Of a stretch of DNA of 64,000 nt, positions 1 to 9,443 are shown piece after piece. Under the pieces are notes generated by a model that saw nothing but the letters and a program-made list of their open reading frames with translations, had not been told where the DNA came from and searched no databases. Location of the stretch: positions 62,001-126,000 of the forward strand of contig JANQSC010000009.1 of NCBI GenBank assembly GCA_028284235.1, given 5' to 3'. The first letter of the stretch is position 1. Each line of letters opens with the position of its first letter. The position numbers and the translations under genes were made by a program. This DNA is from Opitutaceae bacterium. GTDB lineage: Bacteria; Verrucomicrobiota; Verrucomicrobiia; Opitutales; Opitutaceae.

Positions 1-831
1 GCTGGAGTTGAGGAGAACGCGAGCGCCGATCGGTCGCGAGTGCTCATCGTTGAGGACAATTCGGATTCGAGGCATTTCCTCGAAACGGAATTGTCGGACA
101 CTTACCGGGTTTTGACAGCTGAGGACGGGGAAAGCGGATTCGAAGTCGCTTTGAAACGGCTGCCAGACTTGATCGTGACCGACTTAATGATGCCCCGGGT
201 GGATGGCTTGGAGATGTGCGGCCGTCTCAAGACGAATGCGGAAACGAGCCATATCCCGATTTTGATGCTCACCGCGCGGGTGTCGGACGAGTATCGCTTG
301 AAGGGAATTGCCAACGGGGCGGACGACTATTTTGCCAAGCCGGTCAATTTGGCGGTGCTGCGGGCTCGCATCGAGAGCTTGCTCGAGTCGCGTCGACGAT
401 TGCGCGAGCAGTTCACGCGTCAAATCATCGTGCAGCCGAAGGAGATCACGGTGACTTCGGCGGACGAGCGCATTTTGACCCGCGCCGTCGAGATCGTCGA
501 GGAGCACATGCACGACGAGGATTTCGACATCGATCGATTTGCGGAGCTGATGGGTATGGCCCGGGCGTCGTTGTACCGTAAACTGAGCGCGATCGTCGGA
601 CAGCCTCCGTTTAAATTCATCCGGTCCATTCGCTTGAAGCGGGCGGCGCAGCTGCTCGAGTCGGGCAGCTTGAATGTGAGCGAGACGATGGAATTGGTCG
701 GGATTTCCGGGATCAGCTATTTCGGCAAGATTTTTCGGGACGAGTACGGCGTTTCGCCGTCGGAGTACCGGAAGCGTTTCGACAAAAGCGGGTCGGAGTC
801 GGTCGGTTCGGCCGCGATGGAAAGCCACTAG
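1..831 (+). CDS. Hybrid two-component regulator, C-terminal part (receiver + AraC HTH), cut by the window edge
   Basis: The frame is open from base 1 through the GTG at 40, so this is the end of a longer protein, not a gene starting at 40. Counting from base 40, a receiver domain spans about residues 1-117. It has the acidic pair in LIVEDN, the phospho-acceptor Asp48 in IVTDLMMPRVDG and the conserved Lys100 in YFAKPVN. An AraC-type helix-turn-helix follows (about 145-250; LYRKLSAIVGQPP and RLKRAAQLLE are typical). Receiver plus AraC at the end of a longer frame is the layout of hybrid two-component systems that sense oligosaccharides and switch on nearby utilisation genes; the sensor and kinase parts would lie outside the window. 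It precedes the sulfatase/fucosidase genes in the same direction and probably controls them (inference). Confidence 0.88.
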   Translation, partial: AGVEENASADRSRVLIVEDNSDSRHFLETELSDTYRVLTAEDGESGFEVALKRLPDLIVTDLMMPRVDGLEMCGRLKTNAETSHIPILMLTARVSDEYRLKGIANGADDYFAKPVNLAVLRARIESLLESRRRLREQFTRQIIVQPKEITVTSADERILTRAVEIVEEHMHDEDFDIDRFAELMGMARASLYRKLSAIVGQPPFKFIRSIRLKRAAQLLESGSLNVSETMELVGISGISYFGKIFRDEYGVSPSEYRKRFDKSGSESVGSAAMESH

Positions 832-1065
832 CGGGAAATCGTCGCGAACCTCGATGAAAAAATGGACTCCTGAGTTTCAAACCGACCCGCCCGCGGACCC
901 TGTCTCCATTCGCAACCTACAGTGTAGCAAGAAGATGAACCATTGGGAACGTACGCGTCGATATTTGATACGTGAGTGATAACGGAATGGCGGAATATCG
1001 ACTAGTATGGGAACGCTGATTCGTTGGCTGATCCGAAATCAGAACGCGGGGCGACCCGACCCAAA

Positions 1066-2844
1066 ATGAATTTCAAGACGTTTTTCTTAGTTGTTGTAAG
1101 GTATATAATAGGCTGCTCGGCGGTGTTTGCCGCCGAGCAGCCGAATGTCGTATTCGTGATTTCAGACGATCAAGGGTACGGGGATCTGTCAGCGACCGGG
1201 AATCCGGTTTTAAAGACTCCGGGGATCGACGCCTTGTACGACGAGAGCGTTCGACTGACGGATTATCACGTGAGCCCAACCTGCTCGCCGACTCGAGGGG
1301 CGTTGATGAGCGGCCACTACTCGAATCGCGCGGGGACTTGGCACACGATCATGGGACGCTCCCTTCTGAAGGAAGGCGAAACGACGCTCGGCGAAGTGTT
1401 CGCCGACAACGGGTATGCTACCGGACTTTTCGGCAAGTGGCACTTGGGCGACAACTTTCCGTTTCGACCCGAGGACAGAGGGTTTCAGGAAGTCGTTCGC
1501 CACGGCGGCGGCGGAGTCGGTCAGACGCCTGACTTTTGGGACAACTCGTACTTCGACGACACGTACTTCCACAACGGCGTCCCCAAAAAGTACCAAGGGT
1601 TTTGCACGGATGTGTTTTTCGACGAAGCGATGCGATTCATTCGCGAAAGCGCCGCCCAGGAAAAGCCGTTTTTCGCGTTTGTATCCACGAATGCTCCTCA
1701 CGGCCCGTTTCATTGCCCGGACGAGTACTGGAAACCTTACTTGAAGAAAGGTGTTACCGAGCGGGAGGCGATCTTCTTCGGCATGATCGCTAACATCGAC
1801 GAGAACGTGGAGCGAATGCGAAAGGAACTCGACGAAATGGGAATCGCGGACAACACGATTTTCATTTTCACGACCGACAATGGCACTGCGTCGGGACAGG
1901 CCATTTACAACGCGGGGATGCGCGGCATTAAAGGCAGCCCTTATGACGGCGGCCATCGCGTGCCCTTCATCATGCACTGGCCTAATGGCGGATTGGATAC
2001 GGGTCGGGACGTCGACCGTCTCAGTGCTCATATCGACGTGCTTCCCACTTTGATCGATCTGTGCGGATTGGACTACCCGATGGACTACCAGTTCGACGGG
2101 AGATCGCTGGCGCCTTTGATTTACGAAATGCCCACAACGTGGCCGGATCGCGTGATCATCACCGATTCCCAGCGAGTGGTCGACCCCTTTAAGTGGAGAG
2201 CCTCGGCGGTGATGACCGACCGCTGGAGGTTGATCAACGGAATTGAGCTGTACGACATGGATAAGGACTCGTCTCAGGGTAAGGATGTTTCCAATCGTTA
2301 TCCCTCTGTCGTACAGCGCTTACGTTCTGAATACGAGCAGTGGTGGGACAGCATCTCGCCGACCTTCAAGGAGACAGCCCGGATTCGACTCGGGAACGAG
2401 GCGGAAAACCCGACCTATCTCACTTGTCACGACTGGTTGAACGACAACGGCGGCATTCCTTGGAATCAAGGGTATGTACGTACCGGATACCCTGGAATGG
2501 GCGTTTGGGCGGTGCATGTCGACGAGCCCGGTCGCTACGAGGTGCTGTTGCAACGCTGGCCGACGGAATTGAATCGCCCGATCCGCAGCCCCTTGAAGCC
2601 AGGCGAACCGGTACCGGGACTCGAGGCGATGCGGGAGAAGCCAGGCCGAGCAATCGAGGCGGACAAGGCGGTCTTGTATTTTGGAGACTATTCGGGCGAG
2701 GTGCTGATCGGCAAAAAAGACGTCGCTGCTCGATTTGTCGTAGATTTGGAGGCCGGCGACCAGCGTCTAAAAGGGTATTTCAAAATGCCCAATGGCGAAG
2801 GCAAGTCGGTTGGCGCGTTCTACGCGATTATCACGAAACTGTAG
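1066..2844 (+). CDS. Exported type I (S1 family) sulfatase
   Basis: Formylglycine-dependent sulfatase that removes sulfate esters, probably in the periplasm. Start chosen at ATG 1066 because it begins a clean signal peptide (MNFKTFFLVVV, cleavage after AVFA); an in-frame TTG at 1024 only adds a charged tail. The metal-binding Asp pair is in FVISDDQGYGDL, and the Cys converted to formylglycine is Cys73 in CSPTRGALMSG. Further active-site segments are GKWHLGD and FTTDNGT. With 592 residues it is longer than a minimal sulfatase; about 120 residues after the catalytic domain look beta-rich and could be an accessory module. It is 29 bp upstream of the DUF1080 gene and first in a tight + strand run. 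The exact sulfated sugar cannot be read from sequence; the fucosidase downstream suggests a sulfated fucan. Confidence 0.93.
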   Translation: MNFKTFFLVVVRYIIGCSAVFAAEQPNVVFVISDDQGYGDLSATGNPVLKTPGIDALYDESVRLTDYHVSPTCSPTRGALMSGHYSNRAGTWHTIMGRSLLKEGETTLGEVFADNGYATGLFGKWHLGDNFPFRPEDRGFQEVVRHGGGGVGQTPDFWDNSYFDDTYFHNGVPKKYQGFCTDVFFDEAMRFIRESAAQEKPFFAFVSTNAPHGPFHCPDEYWKPYLKKGVTEREAIFFGMIANIDENVERMRKELDEMGIADNTIFIFTTDNGTASGQAIYNAGMRGIKGSPYDGGHRVPFIMHWPNGGLDTGRDVDRLSAHIDVLPTLIDLCGLDYPMDYQFDGRSLAPLIYEMPTTWPDRVIITDSQRVVDPFKWRASAVMTDRWRLINGIELYDMDKDSSQGKDVSNRYPSVVQRLRSEYEQWWDSISPTFKETARIRLGNEAENPTYLTCHDWLNDNGGIPWNQGYVRTGYPGMGVWAVHVDEPGRYEVLLQRWPTELNRPIRSPLKPGEPVPGLEAMREKPGRAIEADKAVLYFGDYSGEVLIGKKDVAARFVVDLEAGDQRLKGYFKMPNGEGKSVGAFYAIITKL

Positions 2845-2873
2845 TTGAGGGCTGGATGCTTGGAGCGCGAGCG

Positions 2874-3908
2874 ATGATTCGAGTTTTGGCATACGCGTCT
2901 AGCGCCGCGGTTGCGCTGGCGATTGGAGTCTCCGCGCTAACCGCCCAATCCATGCCCTGGGGCGGTTTTGGAACGGGTCAGCAGGTGGAGTCCGACGCGT
3001 TTCAAGGCGACTGGTCTGGCCAGTGGGAAACCGGCCGTTCGGTGGCCGCTCAAGTCGTGTCGCGCGGAAATGGGAACTATCAGGTTCGGATTCAGGATTC
3101 CTTTGATCAGAGATACGCTCCCTATATCGTCGCTACGGCTCGCCTGGAAGACGGCTCGTTGCGCTTGGAGGAGGGGAGCTGGCTGGGCGTTTTCAAAGAC
3201 GGCCGGTTTGAAGGCCGCGGGGATTTTCGAAATGGCGACATCCAAAATCTGACCCTAAGCAAGACGACATATCTGTCGTCGACTCTCGGATTGGAGCCGC
3301 CTGAGAACGCTGTCGTTTTGTTTGACGGGTCTGATCTCGACGAATGGGAGTCCTCTCGTGGCGATGGAAAAATGGAGTGGAAGCTCGTCAATTCGGGAGC
3401 AATGGAAATCGGGATGGACGCGAATCGGAAAGGGCATGGAGCGCAGACGCGAAAGGCGTTCAAAGACCTAACGCTGCACCTTGAATTTCGACTTCCACTG
3501 CTGCCGTTCGACAGCGGGCAAAAACGGGCGAATAGCGGTCTCTTTATCGATGGATACGAAATCCAAATACTGGACTCGTATGGACTGGAAGGATACAATA
3601 ACGAATGCGGCGCCTTCTACAAGTTCAAGGCGCCTTCGGTGAACCGTTGCGCTCCGCCTCTCCAATGGCAGACCTACGACGTCACCTATCGCGCCGCCCG
3701 ATTCAATGCGGACGGCTCAGTAGAGGAGTGGCCACGTTTCACCGTGCGGCACAACGGGGGCGAGATTCACCGCGATTTGCCGATGACGAAAGCGGTGTAT
3801 GACAAGTCGGGCGCCTTGCGTTTGCCGGCTCGCGAGCCGAAGCCAATTTCGCTTCAGTTTCATGGAGCCCCCATTCAATTTAGGAATATATGGGTAGTTG
3901 CGGATTAG
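2874..3908 (+). CDS. Exported DUF1080 (3-keto-disaccharide hydrolase-like) protein
   Basis: 344 residues starting at ATG 2874; a second in-frame ATG at 2856 is possible. The much longer open frame upstream is the shadow of the sulfatase gene. Signal peptide at residues 1-25 (ALAIGVSALTAQS). Residues 40-140 form a beta-rich segment I cannot assign. The DUF1080 domain runs from about 146 to the end, with the usual opening AVVLFDGSDLDEW, the central RANSGLFIDGYEIQILDS and the ending APIQFRNIWV. Members of this concanavalin-like family act on 3-keto glycosides made by Gfo/Idh/MocA oxidoreductases (family knowledge); two such oxidoreductases are in this window. Two bases separate its stop from the fucosidase start, so the two are probably translated together. 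Confidence 0.88.
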   Translation: MIRVLAYASSAAVALAIGVSALTAQSMPWGGFGTGQQVESDAFQGDWSGQWETGRSVAAQVVSRGNGNYQVRIQDSFDQRYAPYIVATARLEDGSLRLEEGSWLGVFKDGRFEGRGDFRNGDIQNLTLSKTTYLSSTLGLEPPENAVVLFDGSDLDEWESSRGDGKMEWKLVNSGAMEIGMDANRKGHGAQTRKAFKDLTLHLEFRLPLLPFDSGQKRANSGLFIDGYEIQILDSYGLEGYNNECGAFYKFKAPSVNRCAPPLQWQTYDVTYRAARFNADGSVEEWPRFTVRHNGGEIHRDLPMTKAVYDKSGALRLPAREPKPISLQFHGAPIQFRNIWVVAD

Positions 3909-3910
3909 TG

Positions 3911-5443
3911 ATGAAGAGGTGTGAAAAAACTCTGTCGAAGGGAATGCGGGCTGCTGGCGCGATTCTGGTGTTGTCAACGCTGCCGCTTCTACAGTCGGAG
4001 CAAAGCGAGGATCTGTTCGACCCCACTTGGGAGTCACTCGAACGCTACGAGACGCCGGAGTGGTTTCGGGACGCCAAGTTCGGAATCTACGTGCACTGGG
4101 GGATCTATTCCGTTCCGGAGCGCGGAGAGTGGTATGGCCGCTGGATGTACATGGAAGGGCGCAACCACTATCGGTATCACGTCGAGAATTTCGGCCACCC
4201 ATCGGAATTTGGATACAAGGACTTTATTCCCATGTGGAAAGCGGAACGCTTCGACCCGGATGAGTGGCTGGCCTTGTTTAAGGAAGCGGGAGCCAAATAC
4301 TTTACGCCTTGCGCGGTGCACCACGACGGATTCGATTTGTGGGACTCGAAACACAATCCGTACAACGCGGCGCGCATGGGGCCGCAACGCGATTTGATCG
4401 GGCTTATGAAAGAGGCGACGCAGCGAGCGGGCTTGCGTTGGGGAGTGACGACTCACGTGGCCCGCGCCTACAATTGGATGCAGTACAGCCATTTGTCCGA
4501 CAAGGAAGGGCCGTACAAGGGGATTCCTTACGACGGGGCGAATCCCGAGTATGAAGGTTTCTACCACAAGCCTCACGGAAACTTCGAGCAATGGTATCCA
4601 AAGGATTCGTCGCCAGAGTGGAAGAAAGCGTGGCTCGACCGGCTAACGGATCTGGTCGACAACTACGAGCTCGACTTCCTCTATTTCGACGGGGCCATTC
4701 CGTTTAGCGACGATGACGCTCTGGCTGGCCGCACGCTATTGGCTCACTACTACAACGAGAACATGCAGCGTAACGGCGGGCGAATGGAAGGCGTGATGGC
4801 TATCAAGAACAAGGAGATGGAGACGACCGTTTATCGAAAGAAAGACTACACGGGACGGGACCATGGGGTGTATCGACCGGGGGTGGCCACTCTGGACTTG
4901 GAAAACGTGAAGTTCGACGCGCTGAAAAGGGACCCGTGGCAAACCGACGACTCGATCGGTCCTTGGGGATACAATTCAAATCCAAATACCAAATACAAAT
5001 CGGTCGACTATATCGTAGACAAGCTCGTCGATATCGTCAGCAAGAACGGAAATCTCCTTCTCAATGTTCCCCCTCGCGCGGACGGCTCTCTCGACGAGGA
5101 AACCGTATCCATTTTAAAGGGAATTGGAGCTTGGATGAAAGTAAATGGCGAATCGATCTACGGGACTCGCCCCTGGGTCGTCTTCGAGCAAGGCGATATT
5201 CGATTCGCCCAGAACAAGACGGGCGATACGCTCTACGCTACTTTGCTCGAATGGCCGGAAGCGTCTTTGGTGACGATCGACTTACTGGGATTGAAGAGTG
5301 GCGCGAAAGCGGTAAACTCGGTTTCGTTTCTGGGATCGCCCGAGCGAGTTAGCTGGAGGCAAGATCAAGCGGGCCTCACGGCGCGATTGCCCGAAAACCC
5401 GTTCGGTCAACATGCCCACGTGATCGAAATTACTTTCAGGTAG
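3911..5443 (+). CDS. Exported GH29 alpha-L-fucosidase
   Basis: Retaining alpha-L-fucosidase that releases terminal fucose. Start taken at ATG 3911, two bases after the DUF1080 stop; the alternative ATG at 3890 would overlap that gene and spoil the signal peptide. Residues 1-30 carry a basic start and a hydrophobic stretch (AAGAILVLSTLPLL). The catalytic TIM barrel shows the family signatures KFGIYVHWGIYS, VHHDGFDLWDSKHNPYN and LDFLYFDG, where the last Asp (about 260) is the expected nucleophile. After the barrel, a small beta domain follows IVSKNGNLLLNVPPRADG, also typical. 510 residues is a normal length. Neighbouring sulfatases imply that the substrate carries sulfate. Confidence 0.95.
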   Translation: MKRCEKTLSKGMRAAGAILVLSTLPLLQSEQSEDLFDPTWESLERYETPEWFRDAKFGIYVHWGIYSVPERGEWYGRWMYMEGRNHYRYHVENFGHPSEFGYKDFIPMWKAERFDPDEWLALFKEAGAKYFTPCAVHHDGFDLWDSKHNPYNAARMGPQRDLIGLMKEATQRAGLRWGVTTHVARAYNWMQYSHLSDKEGPYKGIPYDGANPEYEGFYHKPHGNFEQWYPKDSSPEWKKAWLDRLTDLVDNYELDFLYFDGAIPFSDDDALAGRTLLAHYYNENMQRNGGRMEGVMAIKNKEMETTVYRKKDYTGRDHGVYRPGVATLDLENVKFDALKRDPWQTDDSIGPWGYNSNPNTKYKSVDYIVDKLVDIVSKNGNLLLNVPPRADGSLDEETVSILKGIGAWMKVNGESIYGTRPWVVFEQGDIRFAQNKTGDTLYATLLEWPEASLVTIDLLGLKSGAKAVNSVSFLGSPERVSWRQDQAGLTARLPENPFGQHAHVIEITFR

Positions 5444-5445
5444 AT

Positions 5446-5481
5446 TCAAATAATTTGCCAATGGTATCCAAAATTATTTGA
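5446..5481. repeat. Perfect 11-bp inverted repeat between fucosidase and esterase genes
   Basis: TCAAATAATTT (5446-5456) and AAATTATTTGA (5471-5481) are exact complements around a 14-base loop. It begins three bases after the fucosidase stop. It is AT-only in most of the stem and has no following T run, so it is not a standard intrinsic terminator. It could be an mRNA-stability hairpin or an operator between two parts of the locus. Confidence 0.6.
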
Positions 5482-5523
5482 GATTCTGTAATCCACTGGG
5501 ACTTCACAACCAACAACTAGGAA

Positions 5524-8013
5524 ATGAAAGCACAACTCTGTATCATGGCCGCATTGGCGGCATCGCTTCCGTCGTCACTCGCGGAAGAGCGAGACTACAA
5601 ATTGGAGGGCGGATTATATGCCGGCTCCACCAGCGCGCGTTCCGCGGGACGTTCGGCGGTCTATGGCGACCCCATTACCTCCGCCTATGCTAACGGAACT
5701 TTGACCGCTCCGAAGCTGGGAGAACTCGCAGGCGTGAATACTCGAGGCGAGGAGCAACATTGGCGCGGGCTCACGCTCGATGCGGACGGCGTCTTGCAAG
5801 ACGACGAACTGCGCGGGGGAGTCGCTTTTTTCACCTACGAGTCACCGAAATCGGAAGTCGCGATTCTGCAAGCGAGCGGTAATTCCGAAACAATCGTGAA
5901 CGGTGTTTTGCGCGGGGGCGATGGATACGGTAAAGGCTGGATGATTCTGCCGGTCGAGCTGAAGCGGGGAACGAACGAATTTTGGTATCGGGTTTCTCGC
6001 GGCCGCAACAAGTCGATCACGCTGAGCGCTCCTCCCAAGGACTATTATCTTACCGACGTGGACGCGCTCGTGCCCGACTTCCTTACCGATGAAGTCGGCG
6101 ACAAGTGGGCAGCCGTTCGCATCGTCAACGCGACGTCGAAAACGCTCGATGGATTTCGCATTGTCGCCGAGTCGGGCGGGCAGAAACGATCCACGGATTT
6201 GTCCGGAAGCGTTATGCCGATGACAACTCGGAAGATGCCGTTTACCGTGTTCGACGGCGACACTCCAGAAGGGGAGGAAGTCGTAAAAGTGAGCCTCTAC
6301 CGCAATGACCAATTAGTGGATACGATCGACCTTACGGTTGAAGTTAAGCCTCCTTCGAAGAACTACCGGATCACGTTCATTTCCGACATCGATGGCAGCG
6401 TCCAGTATTACGCCGTACGCGAAGGCGGTTCGGAGCCGGGCAAAAAACCGGCTCTCTTCGTCAGCACGCACGGAGCGGCGGTGATGGCGATCCGCCACGC
6501 GGGAAGCTACCAGTCGAAGGACTGGGGCCACTTGATCGCTCCGACCAATCGGCGCGAGTTTGGATTCGATTGGCAGGAATGGGGGATGTGGGACGCTCTC
6601 GAAGTGATTCGTCACGCGGAGTCGCGCTACGAAACGGATCCGGACCGCACGTATTTGACAGGTCACTCCATGGGAGGGCACGGCGCTTGGTACCTGGGAG
6701 CAGTCTTCCCTGATCGCTGGGGGGCGATTGCTCCCAAAGCGGCTTGGCGTTCGTTCTATTCGTACGGGGGAAAGCGCGAGGAAGGCGAAGAAGGCCGGGA
6801 TCCGACCCCGATGGAAACCTTGTTCAATCGCGCTTCCAACCCGAGCCGAACCCTTGAGATGAGCAAGAACTACCTGCAGCACGGGGTCTACATCGCTCAT
6901 GGCGATTTGGATAACAACGTGCCGGTGGAGCAAGCCCGATTCATGCACAAGCATTTGGCGGAGTTTCATCGCGACATCGCTTATCGCGAAGAGCCGGGTG
7001 GGGGGCATACCTTTGGCAACGACCGCCCGCCTATTTTCAATTTCTTCCGGGACCGCCCGCGCAAGGACATTCGCGACTTGGGCGTTATGCATTTCCGGAG
7101 CGCTAGCCCGGGGTTGTCCTCAACCAGTCGATACATTACGCTGTATCAACAAGAGGAGTCATACGAGTTTTGCGGAGTCGTGGCTACGCAGTCGATTCGG
7201 ACGCGGAGACAGCGGCGCAACAACGAAGATATCGACGAGCGGACCATCTCCATCGAGACGGAAAACCTCAAAATCTTCAAGGTAGACCTGGAGCATTGCG
7301 CTCACATGAAAACGCTGGCGCTGGAAGTCGACGGGCAAGCAATTTCGGATCTCGCCTGGCCGGGAACTTCCGAGGTGTGGCTGGAGAAAGAAGCGGATCA
7401 ATGGAGCATTGTCGAAACGCCGACCGATACGACTCAGAAGAATCCAGTTCGGTATGGAGGATTCAAGGACGCTTTCCAGCATCGCATGGTATTCGTTTAT
7501 GCGACCGGTGGAAATCAGGCCGAAAACCAATGGGCGATCAACAAGGCGCGGTTCGACGCTGAAACATTCTACTACCGAGGAAATGGCTCCATCGACGTGA
7601 TTCCCGATACGGAGTTCACCTTGAACGGCTATCCGGATCGATCGGTGATCCTCTATGGAAACCGGACCACGAACAAGGCGTGGAAAACGCTCTTGTCGGA
7701 TAGCCCCGTGCAAGTTAGTCGCAACCGAATCGAAGTGGGCGATCGTGTTCTCAAAGGCGACGATCTCGGCATCTACTTGATTCGCCCGCGGGCCGACAGC
7801 GCCATCGCTTCGGTCGGCGTCGTAGCGGGCACTGGATCCAAAGGCCAATGGGCGGTGGACCCGAATCGCTATTTCGTGTCTGGAACGGCGTATCCAGATT
7901 TCATGGTCATAACGCCTGAGATGTACACCAAGGGTATGTTGGGAATCCCGGTTGCCGGCTATTTCGATAATGATTGGAATTTGGATGAATCGAATACAGT
8001 TTGGGCGGAGTAA
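5524..8013 (+). CDS. Large exported alpha/beta-hydrolase (esterase/prolyl-oligopeptidase type)
   Basis: 829 residues with signal peptide MKAQLCIMAALAASLPSSLA. Residues 25-275 are a beta-rich N-terminal part of unknown family. A serine-hydrolase core lies at about 280-520: the nucleophile Ser382 is in the elbow GHSMGGHGAW, the acid is probably Asp463 in HGDLDNNVP, and the histidine is His495 in GGGHTF. The last 300 residues are again unassigned. The fold is related to feruloyl/acetyl esterases and prolyl oligopeptidases. Its place between a fucosidase and a sulfatase suggests removal of ester groups (for example acetyl) from a sulfated glycan, but a peptidase is not excluded. The stop shares one base with the next start (TAATG), so the two are translationally coupled. 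Confidence 0.85.
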   Translation: MKAQLCIMAALAASLPSSLAEERDYKLEGGLYAGSTSARSAGRSAVYGDPITSAYANGTLTAPKLGELAGVNTRGEEQHWRGLTLDADGVLQDDELRGGVAFFTYESPKSEVAILQASGNSETIVNGVLRGGDGYGKGWMILPVELKRGTNEFWYRVSRGRNKSITLSAPPKDYYLTDVDALVPDFLTDEVGDKWAAVRIVNATSKTLDGFRIVAESGGQKRSTDLSGSVMPMTTRKMPFTVFDGDTPEGEEVVKVSLYRNDQLVDTIDLTVEVKPPSKNYRITFISDIDGSVQYYAVREGGSEPGKKPALFVSTHGAAVMAIRHAGSYQSKDWGHLIAPTNRREFGFDWQEWGMWDALEVIRHAESRYETDPDRTYLTGHSMGGHGAWYLGAVFPDRWGAIAPKAAWRSFYSYGGKREEGEEGRDPTPMETLFNRASNPSRTLEMSKNYLQHGVYIAHGDLDNNVPVEQARFMHKHLAEFHRDIAYREEPGGGHTFGNDRPPIFNFFRDRPRKDIRDLGVMHFRSASPGLSSTSRYITLYQQEESYEFCGVVATQSIRTRRQRRNNEDIDERTISIETENLKIFKVDLEHCAHMKTLALEVDGQAISDLAWPGTSEVWLEKEADQWSIVETPTDTTQKNPVRYGGFKDAFQHRMVFVYATGGNQAENQWAINKARFDAETFYYRGNGSIDVIPDTEFTLNGYPDRSVILYGNRTTNKAWKTLLSDSPVQVSRNRIEVGDRVLKGDDLGIYLIRPRADSAIASVGVVAGTGSKGQWAVDPNRYFVSGTAYPDFMVITPEMYTKGMLGIPVAGYFDNDWNLDESNTVWAE

Positions 8014-9443
8014 TGCGACTCTCGACTGCTAGATTTATCCGAAGCTGCGTGGCGATCTGTTTCGTGGGGTTGGCCGCGCTCAAGGCGTCGGATCGCCCGA
8101 ATGTCGTGTTTTTCCTCATCGACGACATGGGCGTGATGGATCTGGCTTGCTACGGAAGCTCCTTTCACGAAACGCCGGAGATCAATCGGCTCGCGCGCGA
8201 AGGAATGCGGTTTACCAACGCCTACGCGTCACACGCGGTCTGCGGGCCGTCGCGCCAAGCGATCATGACCGGGCGGACTCCGGCGCGTCTTGAGATTGTG
8301 GCTACGACCGGTAGGTTGAGGGAAGAGGATTTTGTCTGGCCGAAGTTGCTCCAGGACAATGGCTACAAGACGCTCTTTGCGGGTAAGTGGCATCTGGGCG
8401 ATTCCGAATCGGTTTACCGCTTTGGGTTCGATGTGAATGTGGCGGGCGGAAAAATGGGTCAGCCGGCGGATTTTTACTATCCCTACAAGTCGCATGTGAA
8501 ACGCACGACATTCGATGTGCCTGGAATGGAAGATGGAAAGCCGGGTGATTATCTTACGGACGCGATCACGACAAAGGCCTTGAAGTTCATCGATGAGAAC
8601 AAGGATGATCCGTTTCTGCTTTATCTTTCTTACTACGCGGTCCACAAGCCAGGCATTCCGGGAGTTTGGGCGCAGGGTAAAAAGGAGCATACCGAGTATT
8701 TCGAGGAGAAGCTCGCAAAGCAGGCGCCATTCGAGGGCCCGACGGATCGAGAGGTTACGCACGGTCCTTCGACGACAACTGAGTCTCTGGTTCAGAACAA
8801 CCCGGAATTCGCGTCGCAGGTTAAGGTTGTGGATGAGAATGTCGGTCGCGTAATGGCGAAACTGAAGGAGCTGGGTATCGAAAAAAACACGATTGTCGTT
8901 TTTACTTCGGACCAGGGGAGTGTGACGAATTCACAGCAAAGGATCAGCTCGGCCCAACCCTATCGTATGGGGAAATCATGGCTCTTCGAGGGCGGCATTC
9001 GGGTTCCATTGATAGTGAGCTGGCCGGGACGAATTCCAGCGGGCGCTGTATCGGATCTACCCACGTACAATACGGATCACTTTGCGACCATGATAGACCT
9101 TCTTGGAATGCCGCTCATGCCCGAGCACCATGTTGATAGTGTGAGTATAAAGGACGAGCTGCTGGGGAACCCCATGGAGTTAGAGCGCCCATACTATTGG
9201 GTGTACACGAGTCATCAAATGGAGCGTCAGGCCTACCGTTGCGTCGCGTATCGAGATGGGAAATACAAGTTAATCTACTGGTTTTTGAATGAGCACATGG
9301 AGTTGTACGATCTTGAGGCGGATATTGGCGAAACGAACGACATCGGATCAGAGTATCCGGAGATTCAGAACAGATTGCTTGGCGAGCTGCTCAGAAATCC
9401 GCATGTAGCGAAGGTCATGGAGGCGCGCTATGAAAAAAGGTAG
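8013..9443 (+). CDS. Exported type I (S1 family) sulfatase
   Basis: Start at ATG 8013, overlapping the upstream stop by one base; the TTG at 8001 would only add four residues. Signal peptide reaches about residue 26 (FVGLAALKAS). Formylglycine precursor Cys77 is in CGPSRQAIMTGR, the metal site in FFLIDDMGVMDL, and further conserved parts are FAGKWHLGDS and FTSDQGS. 476 residues, a usual size for an N-acetylglucosamine- or arylsulfatase-like S1 enzyme. It is one of two sulfatases in this + strand run and overlaps the next gene by 14 bases. Substrate unknown; a sulfated fucan is the best contextual guess. Confidence 0.93.
   Translation: MRLSTARFIRSCVAICFVGLAALKASDRPNVVFFLIDDMGVMDLACYGSSFHETPEINRLAREGMRFTNAYASHAVCGPSRQAIMTGRTPARLEIVATTGRLREEDFVWPKLLQDNGYKTLFAGKWHLGDSESVYRFGFDVNVAGGKMGQPADFYYPYKSHVKRTTFDVPGMEDGKPGDYLTDAITTKALKFIDENKDDPFLLYLSYYAVHKPGIPGVWAQGKKEHTEYFEEKLAKQAPFEGPTDREVTHGPSTTTESLVQNNPEFASQVKVVDENVGRVMAKLKELGIEKNTIVVFTSDQGSVTNSQQRISSAQPYRMGKSWLFEGGIRVPLIVSWPGRIPAGAVSDLPTYNTDHFATMIDLLGMPLMPEHHVDSVSIKDELLGNPMELERPYYWVYTSHQMERQAYRCVAYRDGKYKLIYWFLNEHMELYDLEADIGETNDIGSEYPEIQNRLLGELLRNPHVAKVMEARYEKR

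Noticed and set aside
832-1065. Possible promoter with TTGATA at 965
   Set aside because: No -10 box at suitable spacing; not strong enough to list.
2340-2873. Open frame extending the DUF1080 gene 178 codons upstream
   Set aside because: It lies inside the sulfatase gene in another frame and has the Arg/Gly-rich make-up of a shadow; a signal peptide begins at 2874.
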